A stretch of 64,000 nt of DNA, taken from positions 62,001 through 126,000 of the forward strand of contig NZ_QRCT01000009.1 of assembly GCF_003363435.1 (NCBI RefSeq). The letters run 5' to 3'. The translations under genes were made by a program, and so were the position numbers. Below the pieces are notes generated by a model. That model did not search any database. It was not told where the DNA came from and saw nothing but the letters and a program-made list of their open reading frames with translations. Below are positions 1 through 8,767 of the stretch, piece by piece. This DNA comes from Anaerosacchariphilus polymeriproducens (GTDB taxonomy: Bacteria > Bacillota > Clostridia > Lachnospirales > Lachnospiraceae). The number at the start of each line of letters is the position of its first letter. Position 1 is the first letter of the stretch.

Positions 1-333
1 ATAAAAAGACCAATCATGAATATTCAGGAAATGGCAGGAGAAGTTTACTGGTGCGATGATTGGGGAGACGAACCGGAAACTGAAGATGAAATAGCAAAAG
101 AGGTAAGAAAACGTATAAAAAGTGCACCAAAGTTAATCCCAATTTATGGACATAGGTATATGCCAATAATAATGGATGAAAAGCCACCAATAATCTCCAT
201 ACATGATATTGATGTCATATATTATGGAAGAGATATAGAAGATTATATTGAGGTGGAATTTGGTAAAAAAAATCAAAGTGATATAGATTTTAAAAGTATA
301 AAAACAATTAAGTTTTGGACAGAAATAATGTAG
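1..333 (+). CDS. Hypothetical protein, 5' truncated, possibly SUKH/SMI1-like
   Basis: The reading frame is open from the first base of the window. The first ATG (16) has no ribosome binding site, so the true start probably lies to the left and this is the C-terminal part of a longer protein. The visible 110 residues are acidic and cytoplasmic, with no membrane segment. The segment LIPIYGHRYMP followed by an IYYGRDIEDYIEVEF tail reminds me of the C-terminal half of SMI1/KNR4 (SUKH)-type proteins, many of which are toxin-immunity proteins. That resemblance is from memory and is weak evidence. No toxin gene is visible beside it. Confidence 0.55.
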   Translation: MKRPIMNIQEMAGEVYWCDDWGDEPETEDEIAKEVRKRIKSAPKLIPIYGHRYMPIIMDEKPPIISIHDIDVIYYGRDIEDYIEVEFGKKNQSDIDFKSIKTIKFWTEIM

Positions 334-581
334 AATATTTACCTGGTCCTATGTCAAGATTTAGTACAAATTAGTTATAGTTACGAATACTGAAACGATT
401 TAGCCATTCGCCTTATATTAATGAATGGAAGTAATAGAACAGTACCAGATGCAAAGATTCGATATCTGAAACTTCGCAAGAAGATTGACTTGATTTTTGT
501 GTGTTCTAACGATTGTCATAAAACATTTGTTAATTGAATCTTTAATTGATAAAATCGAATAATAAGGATGGTGAAATGTAG

Positions 582-1601
582 ATGACAAATGAAATAATAA
601 ATCCATTGGTTGGAGAAATAAGAGATATACTCGTCACTGCCAGAAAAAATGTTGCAAGTGAAGTAAATAATGAACTGATTATTTCTTATTGGAAGATTGG
701 CGAGATTATTGTTCGATATGAGCAGAATGACAGTATTCGAGCCGAATATGGAGAACAGACATTGAAATTGCTAGCAAAATCATTGACAGCAGAATTTGGT
801 AAAGGGTTTTCGCGTGCTAATATTTATAATATGAGATTGTTTTATCAGACGTACCCAAAAATCCAGACAGTGTCTGGAAAATTGAGCTGGTCTCATTATT
901 GCGAATTACTCAGCATATCTGATGAGGATAAGCGGAATTTTTATGAAAAAGAAGCTATAAATGCAAAATGGTCTGTGAGAGAGCTCAAAAGGCAGATAAG
1001 TACTTCATTATACGAGAGGTTATTGCTTTCAAAGGGTGAGGTTAATAAAAAAGAAGTACTGAAATTAGCTATGTGTGGTATTGAAATAAATGAGCCAAAG
1101 GATATTATTAAAGATCCCTATGTTTTTGAATTTCTTGGAATTCCTGAAGATAAGCCAATGCTGGAAAGCGACTTGGAAAAAGCTTTGATGGATCAAATTG
1201 AAAAATTTCTGCTTGAACTTGGCAGAGGCTTTATGTTTGTTGGAACCCAGCAGAGAATAACAATTAATAATACGCATTATTATGCAGATATGGTTTTCTA
1301 CAATAAGCCTTTAAAATCTTATGTGATTATAGAGCTTAAAACAACTAAGCTGATGCCAGAGGCAGCAGGTCAGTTGAATATGTACTTGAATTATTATGAA
1401 AACGAAGTGAATGACGCGGGAGATAATAAGCCAATTGGCATTATTCTTTGCACAGACAAGGATGCTCTGACAGCTGAATATGCATTAGGAGGATTATCTA
1501 GTAATATCTTTGCTTCTAAATACACTTACTATATTCCGGATAAAGAACTGTTGATTGCCGAAGTTGAGAAGGTAATTAATAGGTGGAGAGAGAAAGAATA
1601 G
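582..1601 (+). CDS. YhcG-type PDDEXK nuclease domain protein (DUF1016)
   Basis: 339 residues, full length for the DUF1016/YhcG family. The N-terminal half (about 5-160) is the helical DUF1016_N region. The C-terminal half is a PDDEXK-type nuclease fold with D at about 235 (YYADMVFYN), the E-x-K pair at about 250-252 (VIIELK) and a following QLNMYLNYY helix. Members are predicted DNA nucleases, often found with restriction systems or on mobile DNA. No restriction or methylase partner is visible here; the next gene's methyltransferase looks like a small-molecule enzyme. The start ATG follows AAGGATGGTG at about 9 nt. The substrate is unknown. Confidence 0.85.
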   Translation: MTNEIINPLVGEIRDILVTARKNVASEVNNELIISYWKIGEIIVRYEQNDSIRAEYGEQTLKLLAKSLTAEFGKGFSRANIYNMRLFYQTYPKIQTVSGKLSWSHYCELLSISDEDKRNFYEKEAINAKWSVRELKRQISTSLYERLLLSKGEVNKKEVLKLAMCGIEINEPKDIIKDPYVFEFLGIPEDKPMLESDLEKALMDQIEKFLLELGRGFMFVGTQQRITINNTHYYADMVFYNKPLKSYVIIELKTTKLMPEAAGQLNMYLNYYENEVNDAGDNKPIGIILCTDKDALTAEYALGGLSSNIFASKYTYYIPDKELLIAEVEKVINRWREKE

Positions 1602-1698
1602 AAAATAATATAATTGGATAATGTTAAAAGTAAAAGCCCAGTGGATAGCGAATGATAAGAAAGATTACTAACTCAAAAAATGTAGAGGAAATAAAATA

Positions 1699-2430
1699 AT
1701 GGAAAAAATAGAAGAACGTGTAAGAGGATATTGGACAAAACGAGCAGAAGATTTTAGTACAGTTCGTAGGATGGAACTAGAGGATGAAATAAGTGAGCGT
1801 TGGATAAATGAAATTAAAAAGAAGTTACCGGAAAGGAAAAAACTAAGAATCCTGGATGTTGGAACTGGAACGGGATATTTTGCAATACTGCTCGCAGAAC
1901 AAGGATATGATCTGGTCGGTGTAGATTTGACACCTGCTATGATAGAAGAAGCAAAAAAGCTTGCGAATGAAAAACAGCTAGACATTCAATTCTTAGTAAT
2001 GGATGCGCAGAACTTGGAATTTCCGGATGAAAGTTTTGATGTGGTAATTGCACGCAATCTGACCTGGACGTTACCAGAGCCTAAACAGGCATACCTAGAA
2101 TGGATGCGAGTTTTGGTAAAGGGCGGTATCCTTTTAAATTTCGATGCTGATTATGGTCAGCAAGTTCTCTGTATGGAAAAAAAAGGAACCCCGGACAATC
2201 TGAATCAATCAGGCTTTCATATAGGAATGACACAAGAATTGAAAGAGGAATCCAATCAAATTACCAAAGCGATGGAGATAAGTAAAAAGAAAAGACCGGA
2301 ATGGGACATTTCTGTATTAGAAGAGTTGGGCTTCCTGAATACTCAATGTGACAAGGAGGCAGGGAATCGTATTTTAAGAGAACGTAACGGTAAAGATTCG
2401 CCAACATTTCTAATTACAGTTCAAAAATAA
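1699..2430 (+). CDS. Class I SAM-dependent methyltransferase
   Basis: 243 residues. SAM-binding motif I is LDVGTGTG at about 52-59, followed by an acidic strand end (VGVDLTPAMIEEA), a motif II/III region (FLVMDAQNLEFPDESFDVVIARN) and a late-strand RVLVKGG motif. This is the UbiE/Methyltransf_11 layout for small-molecule or cofactor methylation; the substrate cannot be read from the sequence. GAGG precedes the ATG. The gene is followed by a clear terminator, so it is monocistronic or the end of a short unit. Confidence 0.85.
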   Translation: MEKIEERVRGYWTKRAEDFSTVRRMELEDEISERWINEIKKKLPERKKLRILDVGTGTGYFAILLAEQGYDLVGVDLTPAMIEEAKKLANEKQLDIQFLVMDAQNLEFPDESFDVVIARNLTWTLPEPKQAYLEWMRVLVKGGILLNFDADYGQQVLCMEKKGTPDNLNQSGFHIGMTQELKEESNQITKAMEISKKKRPEWDISVLEELGFLNTQCDKEAGNRILRERNGKDSPTFLITVQK

Positions 2431-2455
2431 AAAAATCAAATAAATATATTTTAGG

Positions 2456-2488
2456 AAGCGTCATTGTAAAAAATGGCGCTTTTTTCTT
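2456..2488 (+). terminator. Rho-independent terminator (copy 1 of a repeated hairpin)
   Basis: Arms AAGCGTCAT and ATGGCGCTT pair over 9 bp with one G-U wobble around a short A-rich loop, followed by a run of Ts. It ends the methyltransferase transcript. A nearly identical hairpin lies at 7787-7818. Confidence 0.85.
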
Positions 2489-2614
2489 AACATGTTATTT
2501 CAGTATATTTCTTTTAATTCTTTGTAACTAATTTAAAGTAGTAAAAGAAATGAAAATATTATTTACTATTACTAGTATATGAAATTATACTTACATTTTA
2601 CATAAATATGATAT

Positions 2615-2675
2615 CCGATTTAACATTAGTTCGATAGAATATAGTTGTCACATAAAATTGATAGTAAATCGGAGG
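2615..2675 (+). promoter_or_regulatory. Possible SD-occluding inverted repeat in the ECF leader
   Basis: CCGATTTA (2615-2622) is the exact complement of TAAATCGG (2665-2672). The second arm overlaps the first bases of the GGAGG ribosome binding site (2671-2675) of the ECF S-component gene. Pairing would partly hide the site. I recognise no known riboswitch class in the 42-nt loop. The stem is short and AT-rich and may be chance. Confidence 0.25.
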
Positions 2676-2680
2676 AAAAA

Positions 2681-3520
2681 ATGGAAATGAAGAAACAACA
2701 AATGATTACTCAGTCTCAAAAACTGATGATTTTTGTGCTGACAATGGCACTTTATGGACTTGCAACTTTATTTACGGAATTGATTCCAAAGTTACAAATA
2801 GGTATTGTGGAATTTTCAGTAGAGTATTTCCTATTTATACCATTAACGTTAGGAATCTTATTCGATCCAATTTCTGCAGCATTAGGAGCAGCAACTGGAG
2901 AACTTGTATTTAGCGAGATTATGTTAGGGCAGTTTGGCGGACTTGGAGAACTTGAAAAATTTATAACGGTAACGATAGGTGTGTATATAGCCGGACGTTT
3001 GGTTGCGAATCCAAAGAATCGTAAAATGGTTGGGATTGCAGCAATGACTGGTGTTGTGGTACAGCAGGCTATGGGAATGATGGTAGATATCCTGAAAGTG
3101 CAATTTGCTGTAGAAGATTTTGAATCGGTAGCAGGCTTACCGCAAAGTGTATACGCAACAGAGGGTTTTGCTTTCTTAAATGATGTATTATTTTCAGGCA
3201 TATTGTTTTGTCTACTACCAACTCTTTTCCTAGTTCCTAAACTTTATGGAAAAATCGAACCTTTACTTGGTATGCAGCCACGAACAGAGAAGACTGCAAT
3301 TGGTCGTATCAATGTAAAAGTAATTATTGGCTCTTTGGCAGCTTTTGGAGTGGCAATTGTCTCTGAATTTATGGCAGAAAGCGGAATGGAACTGATTGAT
3401 TGGGAAGCTGGCTGGGCAGAAAGCAAAAGTGCCATAGCAATAGCAATGATGGCAGCAGGAGCTTTGGCTGTAATTATACTGCTGGTTATCAGAAAAAATC
3501 ATAATAGGAAGGAAGCGTAA
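2681..3520 (+). CDS. ECF transporter S component (substrate-binding membrane protein)
   Basis: 279 residues with six or more hydrophobic segments. The pattern ALYGLATLFTELIPK ... GILFDPISAALGAATGEL is typical of ECF S components, which capture a vitamin or other small molecule and associate with the EcfA/T module. It is the first gene of the S-AA-T set, 3 nt before the ATPase gene. I chose the ATG at 2681 because GGAGG lies 5 nt upstream; a TTG in frame at 2645 has no such support. The C-terminal extension (about 220-279) adds one or two more membrane spans than a minimal S component. The substrate is not evident. Confidence 0.7.
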   Translation: MEMKKQQMITQSQKLMIFVLTMALYGLATLFTELIPKLQIGIVEFSVEYFLFIPLTLGILFDPISAALGAATGELVFSEIMLGQFGGLGELEKFITVTIGVYIAGRLVANPKNRKMVGIAAMTGVVVQQAMGMMVDILKVQFAVEDFESVAGLPQSVYATEGFAFLNDVLFSGILFCLLPTLFLVPKLYGKIEPLLGMQPRTEKTAIGRINVKVIIGSLAAFGVAIVSEFMAESGMELIDWEAGWAESKSAIAIAMMAAGALAVIILLVIRKNHNRKEA

Positions 3521-3523
3521 TTT

Positions 3524-5242
3524 ATGAATGTTATTGAGATAGAGAATTTAACATATTCTTATCCCGGTGAATCAACACCCGCCCTTACTAATATTAGTTT
3601 AAAAATTAAAAAGGGGGATTTTCTTGCAGTCATTGGGAATAATGGCTGTGGTAAGTCTACCTTTTGTAAGGTATTAAATGGTTTGATTCCTCATTTTATT
3701 GCAGGTGAATTTGATGGCAGAGTCATTGTTAACGGTCTGGATACGACGGAATCTAATGTAGGAAATCTTGCTTATAACGTAGGATATGTATATCAGGATT
3801 TTGAAAATCAAATTGTTCGACCAACAGTATTGGATGATGCTTCCTTTGCCTGCATGAATTATTTGATACCAGATTATAAAGAAAAAGGTATGGAAGCATT
3901 AGAACAGTGTGGACTCAGTGGAAAGGAAAAAGACTATATTTGGCAGTTATCAGGTGGGCAGAAACATTTACTCGCGTTAGCCGGTGCAGTATCGTTACAA
4001 CCAGACATATTAATTCTAGATGAGCCGATTGCTCAATTAGATCCAAGGCACGCAGACCAGATTTATGAAGTGTTGAAGGAGTTAAATGAGGAGTTTGGTA
4101 AGACGATTATAGTGATTGAACATCATACAGAGTACATAGCAGATTATTGCAAAAATGTTCTTTTACTAAAAGACGGACAGGTACAGTGGAAACTGCCTGT
4201 GAATGAAGCACTTGGAAGAGTAGATGAATTAGTGGAGTGTAATATCTTTCCGCCTCAGGTTACTGTTGCTGCACACCATATGAAAGTTAATGGGAACCTT
4301 GAAAAAAGTATAATGCTTCCGACAACAATTAACCTGGGAGTGAAAACATTTGGAGAGTTTGTATGGAATGCCTCTTTTCTAAAAAAAGAGGGAATAAAGG
4401 GTAACAGACAAAAAGAAAAGGCAGTTTCTTTTCAAGATGTTAAGTTATCTTACCACGCAGTCAAGGGTGAGGATCATATTGTATTTGATCATTTGAATTT
4501 AGATATTTACAAGGGGGAAAAGATTGCTCTGATTGGTTCAAATGGAGCTGGAAAATCAACATTAATGAAACTCATGATTGGTTTACTGAGAGCGAAAGAA
4601 GGCGAAGTTCGATTAAATGGAAATAATATTAAAAATATTAAAGTACAGCAGTTGTCAAAGCAGATTTCTTTCGTATATCAAAATCCAGAGGAAATGTTCA
4701 TCAAAGATTCGATTGAAGCAGATATTGCATATGCCATGCAGGTACGCGAAATAAAAGATTGGGAAATGCGTACAGAAGAATTAATGCGGCGATTCCGCCT
4801 TACGGAACTAAGAAAGAGGGATGGCCGGCTTTTGTCGGGAGGACAGATGAGAAGAGCTAGTCTAGCTATAGGGATTGCGTTGAATCCAGGAATATTATTA
4901 CTAGATGAACCTACTGCAAATCTAGATATTGCAACTAGAAAAGAGATTATGCATACATTAAATGTTATGAAAGATGTGACGGAGACTGTTATGATTGCAA
5001 CTCATGATATGCAGTTAGTTAGTGAATGGGCTGAAAGAATTATAGTGCTTTGTCAGGGGAATGTGGTTGCTGATGGAACGAGAGATGAAATTTTCGACAA
5101 TCATAAGATTATTGATATGGTTGGGATACGCCCGCCTGAAATATTCTTGATGGGACAAGCAATCGACAAAAAAGCATTATGCTATACAGTAGATGAATTT
5201 CTTCAAGGGTTTGTAAGGAAAGGAGGTAAAAAATATGCGTGA
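3524..5242 (+). CDS. ECF transporter ATPase, two ABC domains fused
   Basis: 572 residues containing two complete ABC ATPase domains. Domain 1 has Walker A GNNGCGKST (about 38-46), signature LSGGQ (about 146) and Walker B ILILDEP. Domain 2 has Walker A GSNGAGKST (about 337-345), signature LSGGQ (about 437) and Walker B ILLLDEP. This single chain replaces the usual EcfA/EcfA' pair and energises the importer with the flanking S and T components. The stop overlaps the T-component start by 8 nt, implying translational coupling. Domain 1 has IAQLD where domain 2 has the usual TANLD after Walker B, a mild asymmetry. Confidence 0.92.
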   Translation: MNVIEIENLTYSYPGESTPALTNISLKIKKGDFLAVIGNNGCGKSTFCKVLNGLIPHFIAGEFDGRVIVNGLDTTESNVGNLAYNVGYVYQDFENQIVRPTVLDDASFACMNYLIPDYKEKGMEALEQCGLSGKEKDYIWQLSGGQKHLLALAGAVSLQPDILILDEPIAQLDPRHADQIYEVLKELNEEFGKTIIVIEHHTEYIADYCKNVLLLKDGQVQWKLPVNEALGRVDELVECNIFPPQVTVAAHHMKVNGNLEKSIMLPTTINLGVKTFGEFVWNASFLKKEGIKGNRQKEKAVSFQDVKLSYHAVKGEDHIVFDHLNLDIYKGEKIALIGSNGAGKSTLMKLMIGLLRAKEGEVRLNGNNIKNIKVQQLSKQISFVYQNPEEMFIKDSIEADIAYAMQVREIKDWEMRTEELMRRFRLTELRKRDGRLLSGGQMRRASLAIGIALNPGILLLDEPTANLDIATRKEIMHTLNVMKDVTETVMIATHDMQLVSEWAERIIVLCQGNVVADGTRDEIFDNHKIIDMVGIRPPEIFLMGQAIDKKALCYTVDEFLQGFVRKGGKKYA

Positions 5243-6062
5243 GAAGTTGTCTGAAAGTATCTTTGATAAATTAACAATGAATTTTCTTCGTAATCAAGTG
5301 TTGAAAAATGCATATGGAAATGATGATACGGTTATTGCTGGGTTAGATCCCCGTATATTAATATTATGGTATCTTTTCTTTGGTATTGTTCCATGGTTTT
5401 CTGGTAATGTGGTTTTTTTAATGGGGTGTTTTATATTAGTTTCGATAACTACGTTACTTGCCCGTATTGCTGGTCTTGTATTACTGCTTTTTGGAATAGG
5501 TGTATTTAGTCAGACTGGATACCTATTTTTAGCAACGTTACTATTTGGTGGAGATGCATCTTCTATTGTTCCTTTGTTGGTACTTACATTAAAAATAGCC
5601 ACGGTATCGTTGGCTTCCATAACGGTATTTTCTGGACTCGACCCAGATCGATTGTCAAATGGATTAATGTGGTATGGCTGCCCAGAGAGATTTTCTTTTT
5701 CTATATCCTATGCATATCGTATGCTTCCGGTATTGATGGAAGAGTTCGAAGGGGTTCTTCTATCTTATCGATTGCGTGGCAATCCACCAGATTGTGATAC
5801 ACTCAAAGGAAAGATACGTTATTTGATATATCAAGTAAAAATTATTATCCATGCATTTTATCCTTTAATGCTAAATACGGCAAAGCGCTCTCGCACGACA
5901 GTAGAAGCATTGGAAATCAAAGGATATCGATATGCAGCTAGTAAGAAAGAGGCAAAAAAAGTGAGATTGTCGACTCTGAAAGTTTCCTTTGATGACTTCC
6001 TTTTTCTCGCAATCTCATTCTTTTGGGTGTCACTTATAATTTTTTTATCAGGTTATTTTTAG
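5235..6062 (+). CDS. ECF transporter T component (EcfT/CbiQ-like)
   Basis: 275 residues with about five hydrophobic segments and the cytoplasmic coupling-helix region AYRMLPVLMEEFEG ... SYRLRG ... EALEIKGYR. The two short Ala/Arg-Gly-type motifs contact the ATPases in this family. The gene overlaps the ATPase gene by 8 nt and carries AGGAGG just upstream, so all three transporter parts come from one transcript. Confidence 0.88.
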   Translation: MREKLSESIFDKLTMNFLRNQVLKNAYGNDDTVIAGLDPRILILWYLFFGIVPWFSGNVVFLMGCFILVSITTLLARIAGLVLLLFGIGVFSQTGYLFLATLLFGGDASSIVPLLVLTLKIATVSLASITVFSGLDPDRLSNGLMWYGCPERFSFSISYAYRMLPVLMEEFEGVLLSYRLRGNPPDCDTLKGKIRYLIYQVKIIIHAFYPLMLNTAKRSRTTVEALEIKGYRYAASKKEAKKVRLSTLKVSFDDFLFLAISFFWVSLIIFLSGYF

Positions 6063-6085
6063 ATTTACAGAAAGGAGAAAAATCA

Positions 6086-6883
6086 TTGTTTATAGACTTT
6101 CATACACACGCAAAATTGGCAAAGAAACTGCCATTTTCTACAATTTATACGGACTGGTTGTTGAATGAGGCCAATAATGCAGGTCTGGATGTAATCTGCG
6201 TAACCGAGCATTTTAATACGCTTCATTTTGAAGAGATGTATCGATATATTTGTTCCATCAGTAAGCGTGAAGGTGATACCTTGAAAATGAAAAATGGACT
6301 CTCATTATTCATGGGAATGGAAACAGATATAGCTGAAGGAGGACATATCTTATCCATAGGAACTCTTGAGTCTATACTAGAGTTAAATAATAGGCTTGAG
6401 CCATTTAAGGAGAAAGATAAATATCTACCATTTTCTGATTTAATGAAACTGTTTCGCGAATATTCGGTATTGGTAGGAGCGGCTCACCCGTTTCGTGAAG
6501 GAAGCAATATTCCGGAATTGCCATTGGAGCAGCTTTCAAAGCTGGATTTTCTTGATCTGAATGGCAAAGATATTGCGTTGGACCGCCAGCGAACAGAACA
6601 ATTGACTGATAAACTTGCAAAACAAATAGACAGACCAGTAGTGGCGGGTAGTGATACTCATCAGGCAGTACAATTTGGCTGCATTGTCAATAAATTTGAG
6701 AAGAATTGCATCACACTAAAAGATCTTAAGCAAGAAATAATAGCAGGGAATTATGAGATACAGGTTCGCTCTAATGCATCATTGCTTGTGAATACAGCAG
6801 GATTACTGAAGCGGACGTTAAAGGAAATTTATGCATTAGGCGGCGATTATGTATCTGCACTTGTGGGAACCAAAAATGTATGA
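6086..6883 (+). CDS. PHP-domain phosphoesterase
   Basis: 265 residues. The N-terminal FIDFHTH motif, a later EHF, an AHPFREG segment and GSDTHQA are the metal-binding motifs of the PHP superfamily, which hydrolyses phosphoesters with a metal cluster. I chose the TTG at 6086 because AAAGGAG lies just upstream and the protein then begins at the conserved FIDFHTH strand. The longer in-frame start at 6023 would lie inside the T-component gene and give a non-family extension. Its position in the ECF operon suggests processing of the imported compound or a derivative, but that is inference. Confidence 0.8.
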   Translation: MFIDFHTHAKLAKKLPFSTIYTDWLLNEANNAGLDVICVTEHFNTLHFEEMYRYICSISKREGDTLKMKNGLSLFMGMETDIAEGGHILSIGTLESILELNNRLEPFKEKDKYLPFSDLMKLFREYSVLVGAAHPFREGSNIPELPLEQLSKLDFLDLNGKDIALDRQRTEQLTDKLAKQIDRPVVAGSDTHQAVQFGCIVNKFEKNCITLKDLKQEIIAGNYEIQVRSNASLLVNTAGLLKRTLKEIYALGGDYVSALVGTKNV

Positions 6884-6954
6884 TAAGTTAGGAATTAGTA
6901 TTTTACTTCATGCTTAATAGTATAATAAAAACGATGTGACAAGGAGAAAGAGCG

Positions 6955-7782
6955 ATGGAATTAGAATTTCCGGTAATGCCGGCATGTTTAACAAAAGCAG
7001 AAGAAAAAATAATGGATTATATTTTCGGTCATACGGGTCATTTTTTATTCGCCAGTATTGGACAGTTATCAGAACAGTTGGGAATTTCAGATGCAACGAT
7101 ATCACGATTTGCGCGTCATGTAGGATGTAAAGACTTTAAAGAATTAAAGGCAGTTGTTATGGAACAATCTACGATTGGTGAACCAGCAATAAAAATGGCA
7201 GGAACACTAAATAAAGAGAAAAACTTTTGTGTGGAAAGCTGGATCATGCAACAGCAGATATGTCTAAAACATACCATGGAACAATTAGATAGTGTAGAAT
7301 TTCAGAGAGCAGCGGAAGAAATCGTAACGGCAAGACGTATATTTATTCATGGTAAAAATGCATCAGGCTCTATGGCACAGTTATTGTTCTACCGACTTAG
7401 ACGTTTAGGAATACAAGTTTCTTTGCTACCTGCAGGCGGTACGGAGATAATAGAGGGGCTTGTGCATGCCGATAATAACGATTTAGTCGTTATGTTCAGT
7501 TTTTCAAAAATATCAAATGAAGGACGGTTGATTTTGGACTACCAGAAAAGTGCCGGTTATCATACATTGGCCTTTACTAGCCGTTTGTATGTACCAAAAG
7601 AACAGATGGCAAATGTAAATCTTTATGTATACAGAGGAGAAGAAAAAGAGTATCATTCTATGTCTGCTCCTGCAGCCATTGTGGACGCTCTGACACTTGT
7701 TGTTTCAGAAAAAATCGGAGCAAAATCTGTAGATAAATTAAGGGAGATACATGTTCTTAAAAGACAGTATACTAATATATGA
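6955..7782 (+). CDS. MurR/RpiR family transcriptional regulator
   Basis: 275 residues: an N-terminal helix-turn-helix (about 20-80, with IGQLSEQLGISDATISRFARHVG) and a C-terminal SIS sugar-isomerase-like domain (about 120-265, HGKNASGSMAQLLFYRLRRLG) that usually senses a phosphorylated sugar. AAGGAG precedes the ATG. It follows the ECF/PHP genes by 71 nt and is the last gene before the second repeated hairpin, so it may regulate this import locus. A ligand of sugar-phosphate type would be unusual for an ECF system. Confidence 0.88.
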   Translation: MELEFPVMPACLTKAEEKIMDYIFGHTGHFLFASIGQLSEQLGISDATISRFARHVGCKDFKELKAVVMEQSTIGEPAIKMAGTLNKEKNFCVESWIMQQQICLKHTMEQLDSVEFQRAAEEIVTARRIFIHGKNASGSMAQLLFYRLRRLGIQVSLLPAGGTEIIEGLVHADNNDLVVMFSFSKISNEGRLILDYQKSAGYHTLAFTSRLYVPKEQMANVNLYVYRGEEKEYHSMSAPAAIVDALTLVVSEKIGAKSVDKLREIHVLKRQYTNI

Positions 7783-7786
7783 TTTG

Positions 7787-7818
7787 AAAGCGTCATTGTT
7801 AAAAATGGCGCTTTATTT
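7787..7818 (+). terminator. Rho-independent terminator (copy 2 of the repeated hairpin)
   Basis: Arms AAGCGTCAT and ATGGCGCTT around an A/T loop, then TTTATTT. Arms are identical and the loop differs by one base from the hairpin at 2456-2488. Confidence 0.8.
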
Positions 7819-7912
7819 GATTTCACTCTGCGTGGATTCACTTAAATTGCAATGATGACATATAGATGTCGTGTTATATATCTTACAATAATGTAAAAAG
7901 GTGGTGATAATA

Positions 7913-8179
7913 ATGATTGAATCAAGATGCGGAATTTTATGCAGTGAGTGTGAATACAAGGAGCAAATGAATTGTGGAGGATGTATAAATATTAAAACCC
8001 CATTTTGGGGAGATAGTTGTCCTGTTAAAGTATGTAGTGAAGAAAGGGATATGAACCATTGTGGTGAGTGTTCAGAGTTTCCTTGTTCAGTGCTTCATCA
8101 GTTTGCTTATGATGAAGAGCAAGGGGATAATGGAAAGCGTATAGAGCAATGTAAAGAGTGGTTTAAAACGGAAGCTTAA
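7913..8179 (+). CDS. DUF3795 cysteine-rich small protein
   Basis: 88 residues with ten or more cysteines spaced as in DUF3795: RCGILCSEC at the start, NCGGC, SCPVKVC and HCGECSEFPC. These likely bind zinc or an Fe-S cluster. The function of the family is unknown. I chose the ATG at 7913, which sits about 6 nt after AGGTGGTG; an in-frame GTG at 7901 lies inside that site. It is followed 17 nt later by a VOC-family gene, probably in the same transcript. Confidence 0.8.
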   Translation: MIESRCGILCSECEYKEQMNCGGCINIKTPFWGDSCPVKVCSEERDMNHCGECSEFPCSVLHQFAYDEEQGDNGKRIEQCKEWFKTEA

Positions 8180-8196
8180 AATGGAGGGTATTATTT

Positions 8197-8664
8197 ATGA
8201 AGTATAATGCAATTTTGTTAGTTGTAACTGATATGGAAAAATCCAAAAAGTTTTATAAGGAAGTTTTGGGTTTAAGACCAATTATGGATTTAGGTGCAAA
8301 TGTTACATTAACTGGAGGTATAGCTTTACAGACTCTGGAAAGCTGGAAAGAGTTTATAAAAAAGGATGAGAAAAATATTAGTTTTGGTGCCAATGATGCG
8401 GAGCTTTACTTTGAAGAAGATGAGTTTGACGGATTTATAGAGAAACTTGAAAAACTAAATCAAGTTAGTTATGTACATCCTGTAGAAGAGCAGCCTTGGG
8501 GACAGAGAGTAGTTCGATTTTATGATCACGATGGCCATATTATTGAAGTTGGTGAAAATATAAAATTAGTATGTAAAAGATTTTTAGATAGTGGTATGAC
8601 AAAAGAAGAAACGGCAAAACGTATGGATGTTCCATTAAAGTTTGTTCAGGAGTGCATTGATTAA
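8197..8664 (+). CDS. VOC family (glyoxalase/bleomycin-resistance fold) protein
   Basis: 155 residues. It starts with the typical first strand and helix (AILLVVTDMEKSKKFYKEVLGL) and ends with RVVRFYDHDGHIIEVGE, the VOC metal-site half with H and E ligands. After residue 125 there is a short helical tail (LDSGMTKEETAKRMDVP). VOC proteins are small metal-dependent lyases, isomerases or binding proteins; the substrate cannot be assigned. GGAGGG precedes the ATG. Confidence 0.85.
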   Translation: MKYNAILLVVTDMEKSKKFYKEVLGLRPIMDLGANVTLTGGIALQTLESWKEFIKKDEKNISFGANDAELYFEEDEFDGFIEKLEKLNQVSYVHPVEEQPWGQRVVRFYDHDGHIIEVGENIKLVCKRFLDSGMTKEETAKRMDVPLKFVQECID

Positions 8665-8767
8665 GATTTTGAGACAGATAACAGCTTTTGTATTAAGGAC
8701 TATATTTTAAAAGGCAGTTTTGTTATAATAATTTAAAATGCATATACAACTGAAGTAGGAGGGTAAG

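Noticed and set aside
421-537. Small open frame (38 codons) between the edge gene and the YhcG-type nuclease
   Set aside because: No ribosome binding site, no recognisable motif, and it could easily be chance or a remnant of a degraded gene.
2489-2680. Known riboswitch in the ECF leader
   Set aside because: No TPP, cobalamin, FMN or other conserved core visible; only a short inverted repeat, reported as a weak observation.
2752-3201. 149-codon frame on the minus strand inside the ECF S-component gene
   Set aside because: Antisense to a well-supported gene, low-complexity composition and no ribosome binding site.
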